DNA of 64,000 nucleotides from Dactylosporangium siamense (GTDB taxonomy: Bacteria; Actinomycetota; Actinomycetes; Mycobacteriales; Micromonosporaceae), in the NCBI RefSeq assembly GCF_016862795.1, contig NZ_BONQ01000090.1:1-64000 (forward strand). Reading direction: 5' to 3'. Under the pieces are notes generated by a model that worked only from the letters and a program-made list of their open reading frames with translations, was not told the origin of the DNA and ran no database searches. Of this stretch, positions 10,491 through 21,409 are shown one piece after another (the stretch's first letter is position 1; each line of letters begins with the position of its first letter). The position numbers were made by a program, and so were the translations under genes.

Positions 10491-13400
10491 ATGCGCATCC
10501 TCGCCGTCACCGGCACCGAACTGTTCGTCACCGGCCCGCTGCAGGTCGTCCGCGTCGAGGTCGCGGACTGGCCGGGAAGGATGGACATCACCGGCGACGG
10601 CGTCCGGGGCCACGCGGATGTCCACAGTGGACCTGTGGTGGAGGTCGGCGTCGAGTGTACGGCGCCGCCGGGCACCGAGGTGCCGATCCAGGTCACGACC
10701 GGCGACGGGCACAGCGCGGACGCGACCCTCGTCGTGGCCGAGCCGGGGTGGACGGTGTGGATGGTGTCGCACTTCCACTACGACCCGGTCTGGTGGAACA
10801 CCCAGGCGGCCTACACGGCGATGTGGGACCGTGCGGGCCGCCTGGGCACCGAGTTCCGGGCCGGGTTCCAGCACACCGGCTTCGACCTGGTCCGGCTGCA
10901 CCTGGAGACGGCCCGGCGGGACCCCGACTACAAGTTCGTACTCGCCGAGCTCGACTACCTCAAGCCCTACTGGGACAGCCACCCGGAGGACCGGCGGTAC
11001 CTGCGGACCCTGCTGGACGAGGGCCGGCTCGAACTCATGGGCGGCACCTACAACGAGCCGAGCACCAACCTCACCTCGGCCGAGTCGACGATCCGCAACC
11101 TGGTGCACGGCATCGGCTTCCAGCGCGACATCGTCGGCGGCGACCCCCGCACCGCCTGGCAGCTCGACGTCTTCGGGCACGACCCGCAGTTCCCCGGCCT
11201 GGTCGCCGACGCCGGGCTGGACTCCTCGTCGTGGGCCCGGGGACCGTTCCACCAGTGGGGGCCGATGCTGTGGACGCATGAGCCCCGCGACGGCTGGGGT
11301 GACCCGGCCACGATGCAGTTCAGCTCCGAGTTCGAATGGATCTCCCCGTCGGGGCGTGGGGTGCTGACGCACTACATGCCGGCGCACTACTCGGCCGGCT
11401 GGCACATCGACGCCCAGCCGACCCTGGCCGGCGCCGAGCAGCACGTGTATGAGCTGTTCCTGCTGCTGAAGCAGGTCGCCGCGACCCGCAACGTGCTGCT
11501 GCCCGTCGGCACCGACTACACGCCGCCGGCGAAGTGGGTGACGCGGATCCAGCGGGACTGGAACGCCAGGTACACCTCGCCGCGCTTCGTGTGCGGGCTG
11601 CCGAGCGAGTTCTTCGCCGCGGTCCGGTCCCAGCTGGACCGCGAGGGGCGAACGCCGAGCCCGCAGACCCGGGACATGAACCCGGTCTACACCGGCAAGG
11701 ACGTGTCGTTCATCGACACCAAGCAGGCGCAGCGGCACGTCGAGGCGCTGCTGGTGGACGCGGAGCTGTTCGCGACGGTGGCGGCCGCGCACGGCGCCGG
11801 GTTCCCGCACGAGGCGGTCGACAAGGCGTGGCGGCAGCTGGTCTACGGCGCGCACCACGACGCCATCACCGGCAGCGAGTCCGACCAGGTGTACCTGGAC
11901 CTCCTCGCGGGCTGGCGGGAGGCACACGACCTGGCCGCGTCGGTGCTCGACGGGGCGCTGCGCCGGCTCGGCCCGGAGGATGGGGGCGGGCCGGGCCGGC
12001 GGGTCGTCGTGTTCAACCCGTCGGCGTGGCCGCGCACCGACCTCGTGCGGGTCCGTGTCGAGTTCGGCGAGCCCGGCACCGCAGGTGTTTCGGTCGGCGA
12101 CCGGCCGACGCTGCTGGAACACGTCCGGCGGCATGCCGACGGCACCGTCGCCGCCGCCGACGTCGTGTTCCGCGCCGCCGACGTCCCGGCGCTGGGCTAC
12201 CGCGCCTGGCCGCTGACCGAAGCCGGCGCCGCCGCGGGCTGGAGCGAGGTCGGCGGGACGCCGGTCATCGAGAACGAGGTCTACCGGGTGACCGTCGACC
12301 CGGCCCGCGGCGGCTGCGTGTCCAGCCTCGTCGACCTGCGCACCGGCCGCGAGCTGTTGCAGCCCGGCCGGGTCGGCAACGAGCTGCTGGTCTACGACGA
12401 GTACCCGGCCCACCCGCGCTTCCACGAGGGCCCCTGGCACCTGCTGCCGAAGGGGCCGGCGACGCACGGCTCGGCCCGCGGGCCCGCCGGCAGCGTCCGG
12501 GTCGAGCACAGCCCGCTCGGCGAGCGGATCACCGTCACCGGCGGGACCGGCCCGCTGCGCCACACCCAGACCCTGACGCTCTGGCACGGCGGCGACCGGC
12601 TCGAGCTGACCACCAGGGTCGACGACTTCACCGGCGAGGACCACCTGGTCCGGCTGTGCTGGCCGGCCGCGGTCGCCGGTGGGCTGCCGGTCAGCGAGGT
12701 CGGCAACGCCGTCGTCGGCCGCGGGTTCGGCCTCATCGACGTGGACGCCGAGCAGGCGCCGTGGACCCTCGACAACCCGGCGCAGCACTGGTTCGCGGTC
12801 TCCAGCACCGCCCGCGTCGACGTGCACGACCTCGCCGGGACCCGGCGGCACACCCGCGCGTTCGGCATCGCCGAGATCATCGCCGAGGACGCCGACCGGG
12901 CGGGCGTCCGGGACCTCGCCGTCGCCCTCGTCCGTCGCGGCGTCACGGCCACCACCTCCCGGCCGGACGGTCCCCGCTACGGCCGGCTCGCCGTCGACTC
13001 GAACCTGCCCGACGTGCGGATCAGCGTCGGCCGGACCGCGTTCACGGCCGCTGTTCTCGCCGCCGCCGGCCCCGGCTACGCCGACGAGGTCGACCGGCAG
13101 CTCGCCGCGGACGGCCGGGCCCGCGTGCTGGTCCCGGCCGCGAAGGCACTGACGGGCGTGTGGCTGCCCAACGCCGACCTGACCGGCGTGCTGGACCTGC
13201 CCGTGCTCGTCGTCGTCGACGACGTCGAGGCGCTGTGCGCGGACCTGGCCACCGGGGTCGTGCCGGTGACCCAGCCGCTCACCGGCCTGCCCGACCCGGA
13301 CCTCGACGACCGGACCGTGGCGCTGGTCAACCGGGGCGTGCCGGGCTTCGCCGTCGACACGACCGGCGCCCTGCACCTGTCGCTGCTGCGCTCCTGCACC

Positions 13401-14615
13401 GGCTGGCCGTCCGGGGTGTGGATCGACCCGCCGCGGCGCACCGCCCCGGACGGCTCGACGTTCCAGCAGCAGCACTGGACGCACACCTTCGACGCGGCGC
13501 TCGTCGCCGGCGCCGGCGACTGGCGCGCCACCGGCCTGGTCCGGCACGGCCACGAGGTGAACCACCCGCTGCACGCCCGCGTCACGGACGGCGCCGCCGC
13601 CGCATCGGGCGGTTACGTGACGGTGGAGTCCGACGGTGACGTGGTCGTGGCGGCGCTCAAGCCGACCGGCAACCCCCTCGCGTCGGGTGCCGCCGCCACC
13701 GCCGTGGACAGCGTCACGGTCCGGCTGTACGAGGCCGCGGGGCGCCCCACCGACGTGCGGCTGCGGCTGTGGACACCGGCGACCGGCGCGACGGCCACGA
13801 ACCTTCTCGAAGCCCCTGGCGACGCGCTGCCCGTGCGGGACGGCGAGGTGCTGCTGTCCCTCGGCGGCGCCGACATCGCGCAGGCCGCCGTCCGGGTCGG
13901 CCCGATCGCCGCGGCCGTGGCACCGGCGGAGCCCGCGTACGCGAAGTACTGGCTGCACAACACCGGGCCCGCGCCGACCGGGAACCTGCCGGTCACGGTG
14001 CACCTCGACCCGCCGGTGTCCGTCGTGGACGGGCCGGTCGCGGTGACGGTGACGGTGGCGTCGGACCTGACCGCGGACCGGGCGCTCGGCGCCGTCGAGC
14101 TGGTGGTGCCGCCCGGCTGGAACGCTTCGCCCTCGGCGTTCCCGTATGACCTGGCACCCGGCGGCCACACCCGCCACGAGGTCGTCGTCCGTCCGCCGGA
14201 CCGGCCCGGATCCGGCGTGCACTGGCTGCGGGCCCGCACCGAGCGCGGCGTCGAGGACGTCGCCCGGCTCCTCGTCGGCGCCGACGGCCCGGAGATCGTG
14301 ACCGCCGTCTGGAGCGACCCGTCGGAGCTGGTGCTGCGACCGGGCCAGGAGACCGAGATCGCGCTCAACCTCGCCACCGACGCGGCCGGGCCGATCTCGG
14401 TCGAGGTGCAGCTGATCAGCCCCTGGCACACGTGGGACCTGTTCCCCGCACCGGCGGCGCTGGTGGAGCTGCCCGCCGGAGGCCGGAGCACGCTCCGGCT
14501 GCCGGTGCGGGTCCCCGCGGGCCACGGTCCGGGCCGGTGGTGGGCGCTGTGCAGGATCGCGCACGCCGGCGAGCTGCACTACACCGAGCCGATCACCGTC
14601 GCGGTGACGGCATGA
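10491..14615 (+). CDS. GH38 family alpha-mannosidase with NEW3-like C-terminal domain
   Basis: This 1374-residue protein has no signal peptide, so it acts in the cytoplasm. After an N-terminal beta domain, the GH38 catalytic domain starts near residue 88 with the zinc motif SHFHYDPVWW (H94, H96, D98). The catalytic nucleophile is D226 in WQLDVFGHD, and a later H in GAHHDAITG belongs to the zinc site. The middle holds the GH38 beta-sandwich domains. The last ~110 residues (SVEVQLISPWHTWDLF, ending in a Gly-rich strand) resemble a NEW3-type beta-sandwich. GH38 enzymes remove alpha-linked mannose. Fourth in the ABC transporter operon, it should process the imported oligosaccharide. At 1374 residues it is longer than the usual ~1000. 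Confidence 0.93.
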   Translation: MRILAVTGTELFVTGPLQVVRVEVADWPGRMDITGDGVRGHADVHSGPVVEVGVECTAPPGTEVPIQVTTGDGHSADATLVVAEPGWTVWMVSHFHYDPVWWNTQAAYTAMWDRAGRLGTEFRAGFQHTGFDLVRLHLETARRDPDYKFVLAELDYLKPYWDSHPEDRRYLRTLLDEGRLELMGGTYNEPSTNLTSAESTIRNLVHGIGFQRDIVGGDPRTAWQLDVFGHDPQFPGLVADAGLDSSSWARGPFHQWGPMLWTHEPRDGWGDPATMQFSSEFEWISPSGRGVLTHYMPAHYSAGWHIDAQPTLAGAEQHVYELFLLLKQVAATRNVLLPVGTDYTPPAKWVTRIQRDWNARYTSPRFVCGLPSEFFAAVRSQLDREGRTPSPQTRDMNPVYTGKDVSFIDTKQAQRHVEALLVDAELFATVAAAHGAGFPHEAVDKAWRQLVYGAHHDAITGSESDQVYLDLLAGWREAHDLAASVLDGALRRLGPEDGGGPGRRVVVFNPSAWPRTDLVRVRVEFGEPGTAGVSVGDRPTLLEHVRRHADGTVAAADVVFRAADVPALGYRAWPLTEAGAAAGWSEVGGTPVIENEVYRVTVDPARGGCVSSLVDLRTGRELLQPGRVGNELLVYDEYPAHPRFHEGPWHLLPKGPATHGSARGPAGSVRVEHSPLGERITVTGGTGPLRHTQTLTLWHGGDRLELTTRVDDFTGEDHLVRLCWPAAVAGGLPVSEVGNAVVGRGFGLIDVDAEQAPWTLDNPAQHWFAVSSTARVDVHDLAGTRRHTRAFGIAEIIAEDADRAGVRDLAVALVRRGVTATTSRPDGPRYGRLAVDSNLPDVRISVGRTAFTAAVLAAAGPGYADEVDRQLAADGRARVLVPAAKALTGVWLPNADLTGVLDLPVLVVVDDVEALCADLATGVVPVTQPLTGLPDPDLDDRTVALVNRGVPGFAVDTTGALHLSLLRSCTGWPSGVWIDPPRRTAPDGSTFQQQHWTHTFDAALVAGAGDWRATGLVRHGHEVNHPLHARVTDGAAAASGGYVTVESDGDVVVAALKPTGNPLASGAAATAVDSVTVRLYEAAGRPTDVRLRLWTPATGATATNLLEAPGDALPVRDGEVLLSLGGADIAQAAVRVGPIAAAVAPAEPAYAKYWLHNTGPAPTGNLPVTVHLDPPVSVVDGPVAVTVTVASDLTADRALGAVELVVPPGWNASPSAFPYDLAPGGHTRHEVVVRPPDRPGSGVHWLRARTERGVEDVARLLVGADGPEIVTAVWSDPSELVLRPGQETEIALNLATDAAGPISVEVQLISPWHTWDLFPAPAALVELPAGGRSTLRLPVRVPAGHGPGRWWALCRIAHAGELHYTEPITVAVTA

Positions 14616-14641
14616 CCGGTCCGGAGCGCAGCGGAGGGCGC

Positions 14642-15199
14642 ATGACCGAGGTTGCCGCCTGGGTCGCGGGTCGGCCGATCGCCGTCGCCGCGGTCGACGA
14701 GCGGCTCGACGCGCTGCGCCGCGGCCCGTACGCGGCCCGGCTCCCCCACCCGGCCACGGCCGAGGGCCGCAACCTACGCCGGTGGCTGGTGCAGGTGCTC
14801 ACCGTCGAGGGGGTCGTCGAGCACGAGGCCGCCCTGCTGGGGTTGACCGCCGACGGCGAGCCGCGGCCGGTGCGCCTCGCCGACGCGTTGCGCACCGGCG
14901 GGGTCGTCGCGGCCGTGATCGCCGCACACCCCGTCGCCCGGGTGCTGCGGGACCGCGTCGCGCCGCCGGTGCCGGCGGACGAGACCGAGACCCGGGACTA
15001 CTTCCGTCGCAACCGGGACCGGCACCCGCAGGACTACGCCGTGGAGCGCGACGCTCTCGCGGCCCGGCTCGGCGCCGAGGACGCGGAGCGGCGGTTCGCC
15101 GGGTGGCTCGAGGAGCGGTGCGCGGCCCTGGTCCGCCTCGAGCCGGGCTACGAGCACCCCGGGGACCCCCGCCACGCCGACGCGGTGCACCGGCACTGA
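14642..15199 (+). CDS. hypothetical protein at the end of the mannoside operon
   Basis: This 185-residue protein has no signal peptide or membrane helix and I do not recognise a firm family. Its layout of a short beta start (VAGRPIAVAAVDERL), helices and an ETRDYFRRNRDRH segment faintly resembles the N-terminal chaperone part of SurA/PrsA-type prolyl isomerases, but no parvulin domain follows. ATG 14642 has GGAGG four bases upstream. Another ATG at 14612 overlaps the GH38 stop as ATGA and would add ten residues. Translational coupling suggests a job tied to the mannosidase. Confidence 0.7.
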   Translation: MTEVAAWVAGRPIAVAAVDERLDALRRGPYAARLPHPATAEGRNLRRWLVQVLTVEGVVEHEAALLGLTADGEPRPVRLADALRTGGVVAAVIAAHPVARVLRDRVAPPVPADETETRDYFRRNRDRHPQDYAVERDALAARLGAEDAERRFAGWLEERCAALVRLEPGYEHPGDPRHADAVHRH

Positions 15200-15223
15200 C
15201 GGGGGCCTGTTCGGGTCAGCGGG

Positions 15224-16351
<1,128 letters not shown>

Positions 16352-16400
16352 TCAGGGTGCCGCCGGACGGTTGGCGGACCGCCCGGATGGAGCGTTGATG

Positions 16401-16434
16401 CCGTCCCGGGCGTGGCGGCGCACGCCCGGGACGG
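16401..16434 (-). terminator. hairpin terminator behind the GH2 gene
   Basis: A perfect 14-bp stem (CCGTCCCGGGCGTG, 16401-16414, with 16421-16434) with a six-base loop lies 28 bases past the GH2 stop and before the SGNH gene start. Confidence 0.75.
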
Positions 16435-16461
16435 GGCTTCGGTGCAGCGAAAACGCTGCGG

Positions 16462-19263
16462 TCAGGCGGAGAAGAGGAAGTAGACGCTGCGGTGGTAGTC
16501 GCCGGCGGCGACGTTCGGCTGGCTCTCCGGGCCGACGGACGCGGCGCCGTGGAACTTGTTGCCGATCGGCGCGATCCCGTCGAGGAAGGAGATGTTGCCG
16601 CCGGGGAACGGCGCGGTGGCGGTCTGCGGGTCCGGTCCGACGGCGGGCGTGAACAGCCGCAGGAACAGTCCCTCCTCGGCGGCGACCATGGTGATGTTGC
16701 CCTCGGTGGTGCCGAGCCGGGCCCAGCAGGTGCGGGCGTGGTAGCCCTTGAACTCCGGGTACTGGAAGCCGCTCGCCCCGGTGGCGGTGTTGTTGTACTG
16801 CTTGGTCCACACGTCCGGGGTGACCCCGCGCAGCCGGTTCTTCCAGACCCGGTAGGGGCCGTCGCCGAGCCAGGTCACGCTGCGCACCTTCGACTCGGGA
16901 TAGTCGAGGTTGACGCCGAGGTAGTCGTGGTTGCCGGTGCGGTGGTAGCGGTACTCCATCTGCAGCCAGCCGCTGCTGTCCAACCGCCACCGCACCGAGG
17001 TCAGGTCGCCGGTGTAGTTGGCCTGCACGACCCAGCCGCTGCCGTCCTTGAAGTGACTGAGGCCGGTGAAGGTGCCGGTGCCCACCGACAGGGCCGGGCC
17101 GTTGGTCAGGGACACCGCCGTGCCGTCGCGGCTGACCGCGGTCAGCCGGCCGTTGGACTTGCCGATGGTGATCCGGAGGGTACCGGCGGCCATGGTGACC
17201 CCGGTCGAGTTCTCCGTCGCGGTGACCGACCCCGACCCGGGCACGACGATGCGGCTGCGGTAGTCGGCGGCCTTCTTGATCCGCCACAGCCAGCCGGTGA
17301 TGACGCGCCCGGTCGGGTCGGTGGCGGTGATCCCGAGGGCGTCGTTCCCCGCCCAGTCCGCCGGCAGCCCGAGGACCAGCGAGCCGGTGCCGCCGGGGGC
17401 GACGTCGGGGCCGGTGAAGGTGCGTTCGGCGGTGACGGTGTGCCCGGTGCCCGCCCCGGGGTTCGGGAACTTCACCAGCTGCCAGGTGAAGCGCAGCTGG
17501 TTGACGTTGGTGAAGGTGTACCGGTTCTGGATCTTCGTGGTGCCGTCGAACGCGGACGGGAACGTGTTGGCGTAGTAGTCGGGGCTGTTGAGCTGGATCG
17601 GTGACCAGATGTCCCGGACGGTGGCGAAGCTCGCCTCCTTCTCCAGGTACGGGCCGAGGATCCCGTCGGGGGCGCGGTTGCCGAACGTGTCGATGGCGCC
17701 GCCCCGGTCGTCGCGGGCCACGGACTCGTCGGCGAACGCCCAGATGAACCCGCCGGCGGAGCGCTGGGCGCCGTTCATGACCTTCCAGTAGTCGTTGAGC
17801 CCGGCGCCGACGCCGCCGTCGTACAGGCCGTGCAGGAACTCCGTCGGCATGAAGATGGTGTTGCCGGCGGCCTTGTTCGCGGTGCTGGTGTAGGTCTGGT
17901 AGTGACTTGTGTCGATCCCGCTGAACGTGGTCCACGGGTGCAGGACCTTGCGCTGCTGCGGGTCGTAGAGGGCGTAGTCGTCGTCCAGGGCGGTGTTCCA
18001 GCCGCCCTCGTTGCCGTTGCACCAGAACAGGATCGACGGGTGGTTGACGTCCCGGCGCACCATCGCCGCGACCAGCGGCGCGCCGACGTTCTCGTCGTAG
18101 CGCCGCTGCCAGCCGGTGAGCTCGTCCAGGACGTACAGGCCGAGTTCGTCGCACAGGTCGAGGAAGAACGTGTCCGGTGGGTAGTGCGACATCCGGACCG
18201 CGTTCATGTTCATGTCCTTCATCAGCCCGATCGCCTGGCGGGCGAGCCGCGGGCTGGACGCCCGGCCGAGGGTCGGCCAGAACGTGTGCCGGTTGACGCC
18301 CTTGAGCACGATCCGCTTGCCGTTGACGTAGATCCCGTCGCCGGTGCGGACCTCGATCGTGCGGAACCCGAACCGGGTCGCCGTGCTGTGCAGCGCCGTG
18401 CCGGACCCGTTGGCGAGGGTGAGCTCGACCTGGTAGAGGTTCGGCGTCTCCGCGGTCCACAGCGCCGGCTGGGAGGCGGTGGTGCTCACCCGCACCGTGG
18501 CCGCGCCGCTGGCGACGCTCGCGGAGAAGGAGCCGCCGACGGCGGTGCCGTCCAGCTTGCGGATCTGTGCGGTGACCCGGCCGGCCGCGGTCACCCCGGC
18601 GAGGGCGACGTCGGCGGTGAACGTGCCGTCGGCCTTCGCGTTGACCGCGACCCGGTCGATCCGGGCCGCCGGGAACGCCTGCAACGTCACCGGCCGGAAG
18701 AGGCCGCCGAAGTTCCAGAAGTCGCCGCGGCGCTCGGCGTCGTTGATCGAGTTGTTCGAGGACTCCTTGCTGACGGTCACCTCGAGGAGGTTCGACTGGC
18801 CGAGCCGCAGCAGCCCGGTGATGTCGTAGCGGAACTGGTAGAAGCCGCCCTGGTGCGTCGGCCCCGCGGAGGTGCCGTTGACCTTCACGGACGCGTCGGT
18901 CATCGCGGCCTCGAACACCACGAAGATCCGCCGCCCCGACCAGCTGGCCGGCGGGGTGAACGTGTGCCGGTAGTTGCCCTTCTCCTCCGGCACGAGGGTG
19001 CCGCCGTAGTTGTAGCTGCCGAAGCCGTGGAACTCCCAGTTCGACGGGGTCGGGATGGTGCTCCACTCGCCGCTGCGGCGCCCTGCGGTGACCTGGAAGT
19101 CCCAGGGGACGGTGTTGTCGGCGTCGGTGCCGGTGAGGTACACGGTCTCGGTCACCGGCCCGGCGAGCGCGGCGCCGGCGGGCTGGGCCCGGACCACGCC
19201 GAGCGCGGTCAGGCCGGCCCCGGCGGCGCCGAGCGCCAGCACCTTGCGACGGTTGATGTCCAT
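16462..19263 (-). CDS. secreted GH2 family beta-galactosidase-like enzyme
   Basis: This 933-residue protein starts at ATG 19263 with GGGAG seven bases upstream. It has a Tat-type signal (NRRKVLALG, residues 4-12). The GH2 jelly-roll domain (about 35-200), immunoglobulin-like domain and TIM barrel (from about residue 305, IYVNGKRIVLKGVNRHTFWP) are in the standard order. The acid/base is E419 in WCNGNEGGW; E475 in MPTEFLHG is the likely nucleophile. The C-terminal ~370 residues resemble the large beta-domain of LacZ-type enzymes (LGDGPYRVWKNRL). Export and Tat use suggest folding before secretion. It starts 13 bases behind the sorbosone-dehydrogenase gene. The exact sugar (beta-galactoside or another) is not decided. 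Confidence 0.9.
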   Translation of the reverse strand: MDINRRKVLALGAAGAGLTALGVVRAQPAGAALAGPVTETVYLTGTDADNTVPWDFQVTAGRRSGEWSTIPTPSNWEFHGFGSYNYGGTLVPEEKGNYRHTFTPPASWSGRRIFVVFEAAMTDASVKVNGTSAGPTHQGGFYQFRYDITGLLRLGQSNLLEVTVSKESSNNSINDAERRGDFWNFGGLFRPVTLQAFPAARIDRVAVNAKADGTFTADVALAGVTAAGRVTAQIRKLDGTAVGGSFSASVASGAATVRVSTTASQPALWTAETPNLYQVELTLANGSGTALHSTATRFGFRTIEVRTGDGIYVNGKRIVLKGVNRHTFWPTLGRASSPRLARQAIGLMKDMNMNAVRMSHYPPDTFFLDLCDELGLYVLDELTGWQRRYDENVGAPLVAAMVRRDVNHPSILFWCNGNEGGWNTALDDDYALYDPQQRKVLHPWTTFSGIDTSHYQTYTSTANKAAGNTIFMPTEFLHGLYDGGVGAGLNDYWKVMNGAQRSAGGFIWAFADESVARDDRGGAIDTFGNRAPDGILGPYLEKEASFATVRDIWSPIQLNSPDYYANTFPSAFDGTTKIQNRYTFTNVNQLRFTWQLVKFPNPGAGTGHTVTAERTFTGPDVAPGGTGSLVLGLPADWAGNDALGITATDPTGRVITGWLWRIKKAADYRSRIVVPGSGSVTATENSTGVTMAAGTLRITIGKSNGRLTAVSRDGTAVSLTNGPALSVGTGTFTGLSHFKDGSGWVVQANYTGDLTSVRWRLDSSGWLQMEYRYHRTGNHDYLGVNLDYPESKVRSVTWLGDGPYRVWKNRLRGVTPDVWTKQYNNTATGASGFQYPEFKGYHARTCWARLGTTEGNITMVAAEEGLFLRLFTPAVGPDPQTATAPFPGGNISFLDGIAPIGNKFHGAASVGPESQPNVAAGDYHRSVYFLFSA

Positions 19264-19276
19264 GGTGGCGCTCCCG

Positions 19277-21349
19277 TCAGTTGCCGAGGGTGACGTGGAA
19301 GAGCTTCTCGTTGCTGTTGTTGGGGATGCTGTCCTTGTCACCGGTGGTGCTGGTGGTCAGCCACAGCCCGCCGTCCGGCGCGGGTTCGACGGTGCGCAGC
19401 CGGCCGTAGGTGCCGTTGAAGTACGCCTGCACGTTCGTCAGCGACGTGCCGGAGATGACGGCGCGGTACATGCGGGTGCCGCGTTCGCAGGCGATGTACA
19501 GCACGTCCCGCACGATCGCGATGCCGGAGCAGGAGCCGTCCGCGGTCGGGTACGTGCGTTTCGGCGCGATGTATCCGGCGGTGCCGCAGGTGCCGCTGGT
19601 GCCCTCGCAGGCGGGCCAGCCGTAGTTGCCGCCCTTGGTGATCAGGTTCGTCTCGTCCATGACGGCGTTGCCGAACTCCTGCTCCCACAGCCGGCCCTGG
19701 GAGTCGAACGCGAGCCCCTGCGGGTTGCGGTGCCCGTAGCTCCACACGTAGTTGCCGAACGGGTTGTCGCCCGGCACGCTGCCGTCGGTGTTGAGCCGCA
19801 GCACCTTGCCGTTGAGGCTGTTGATGTTCTGGGCGTTGTCGCCGTTCTGCGCGTCACCGGTGCTGGCGTACAGCTTCCCGTCCGGGCCGAACCGCAGCCG
19901 GCCACCGTCGTGGAACTTGTTGCGCAGGATGCCCTGCAGCAGGATCTGCTCGCTGCCCGTGTTCAGCGAACCGTTCTCGTACTTGATCCGCACGATCCGG
20001 TTGTCGGTCGGCGAGGTGTGCATGATGTACAGCCAGTGGTCGCTGGCGTAGTTGCTGGAGATCGCCAGGCCGAGCAGGCCGCCCTCACCGTCGGTGTTCT
20101 GCACGTTGGGCACGGTGCCGATGGTGTTCTTCGCGCCGGTCGAAGGGTTGAGCCGCACGATGTCGTGCGCGTCGCGGCGGGTGTAGAGGATGTTGCCGTC
20201 GGGCAGGGTGACCAGGCCCCACGGGATGTCGGTGTCGGTGCCGATCTGGGTGACCGCGCAGACGGAACTGCCGCACGCCGCGCCGGTGGTGACGTTGGCG
20301 GTGTTGCTGCGCGGCGACTGGTTGGCCTGCGCGTCGCGGGCGACGACCTGATACGCGTAGGTCCGGTTCGCGGCCAGGGCGCTGTCGATGAACGTGGTCG
20401 CCGGGGTCGTGGTCGCGGTGCCGGTGATCGTGCCGACCTTCGCGTTGTCGCGGTAGATGTCGTAGGCGCGGACCTGGATGTTGTCCGTGGCGGCGGTCCA
20501 GCGCAGGGTGACCGTCGTGCCGGACGCGGATCCGGTGAGCCCGGTCGGGGCGGTCGGCGGGGTGGTGTCGGCCTGGCACTGCGGCGGCGTGATCTGCACC
20601 GTCGTGCTGGCCTGGGACACGTTGCCGGCGGCGTCGCGGGCGTTGACGTACAGGCCCCAGGTGACGCCGGCGACCACGGTCAGGTCGGTGGACAGGGTCG
20701 TGACGGACTTCATCAGCTGCCCGTCGTGGAACACGTCGTAGAACGCGACACCCACGTTGTCGGTCGAGGCGTTCCAGGAGAACGTGACCGCGTCACACAC
20801 CAGGTTGCTGACCCGCGGGTTGCCGGGCACGGTCGGCGGCTGCGTGTCACCCGCGGTGGTCGTCCACTTCTGGTTGCTCTGCCCGTTGCAGGTCCACAGC
20901 GCGACCGGGGTGCTGTTGGCGGTGGCGGCACCGGTCACGTCCAGGCACAGGCCCGACTGGACGCTCGTGATGGTGCCGTCGGTGTTGATCCGCCACTTCT
21001 GGTTCTGCCCGCCGTTGCAGGTGTAGATCTGCGCCGTCGCGGGTGCGGTCGTGTCGTTGCCGGCGACGTCCAGGCACTTCGGCGCGTCGTACACGCGCAG
21101 CTCACCGGCGGTGGTGAAGGTCCATGCCTGGTTCGCCTGGCCGTTGCAGTCGTAGATGTTGACGAGGGCCTTGTCCGTCTGGGACTGGCCGACCACGTCG
21201 AGGCAGCGGCCCGACGCGACGCTCTTGATGGGTGTTCCGACGGCGGCGTCGGCCGGTACATTCACCGCCACCAGCACCACGGTCACCGTGGCGAGCATGG
21301 CGGCGGCGGCGAGGGCCAGCCTTCGTGGTTTGGTCGATGCTGGGCGCAT
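19277..21349 (-). CDS. secreted ricin B / fibronectin III / glucose-sorbosone dehydrogenase protein
   Basis: This 690-residue protein has a Sec signal (to about ADA-A, residue 36). A ricin beta-trefoil (about 37-167, NQAW, NQKW, NQKW) comes first, then two fibronectin III domains (about 172-260 and 268-355). The C-terminal ~320 residues are a six-bladed GSDH/PQQ-dependent sugar dehydrogenase-like propeller (DGEGGLLGLAIS, KFHDGGRLRFGPDGKLY, YGHRNPQGLAFD, GGNYGWPACEG). GSDH proteins oxidise aldoses with PQQ, though many secreted members are untested. The modules are in reverse order to the other ricin proteins here, with the ricin domain in front. It is the first gene of a pair with GH2. Confidence 0.88.
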   Translation of the reverse strand: MRPASTKPRRLALAAAAMLATVTVVLVAVNVPADAAVGTPIKSVASGRCLDVVGQSQTDKALVNIYDCNGQANQAWTFTTAGELRVYDAPKCLDVAGNDTTAPATAQIYTCNGGQNQKWRINTDGTITSVQSGLCLDVTGAATANSTPVALWTCNGQSNQKWTTTAGDTQPPTVPGNPRVSNLVCDAVTFSWNASTDNVGVAFYDVFHDGQLMKSVTTLSTDLTVVAGVTWGLYVNARDAAGNVSQASTTVQITPPQCQADTTPPTAPTGLTGSASGTTVTLRWTAATDNIQVRAYDIYRDNAKVGTITGTATTTPATTFIDSALAANRTYAYQVVARDAQANQSPRSNTANVTTGAACGSSVCAVTQIGTDTDIPWGLVTLPDGNILYTRRDAHDIVRLNPSTGAKNTIGTVPNVQNTDGEGGLLGLAISSNYASDHWLYIMHTSPTDNRIVRIKYENGSLNTGSEQILLQGILRNKFHDGGRLRFGPDGKLYASTGDAQNGDNAQNINSLNGKVLRLNTDGSVPGDNPFGNYVWSYGHRNPQGLAFDSQGRLWEQEFGNAVMDETNLITKGGNYGWPACEGTSGTCGTAGYIAPKRTYPTADGSCSGIAIVRDVLYIACERGTRMYRAVISGTSLTNVQAYFNGTYGRLRTVEPAPDGGLWLTTSTTGDKDSIPNNSNEKLFHVTLGN

Positions 21350-21368
21350 CAGTCCTCCAGGTCTGGAA

Positions 21369-21397
21369 GCCGGATCAGGTTAGCGGACCGATCCGGC
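21369..21397 (-). terminator. short hairpin between the dehydratase and dehydrogenase genes
   Basis: GCCGGATC (21369-21376) pairs perfectly with GATCCGGC (21390-21397) over a 13-base loop, 13 bases past the dehydratase stop. It is weak and could be an attenuator or partial terminator. Confidence 0.35.
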
Positions 21398-21409
21398 GTG
21401 GGTGTTCGG

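Noticed and set aside
10467-14579. A very long open frame (1370 codons) on the minus strand opposite the GH38 gene
   Set aside because: It mirrors the codon bias of the GH38 gene, is rich in Arg, Gly, Val and Pro without domains, and the plus strand has clear GH38 motifs.
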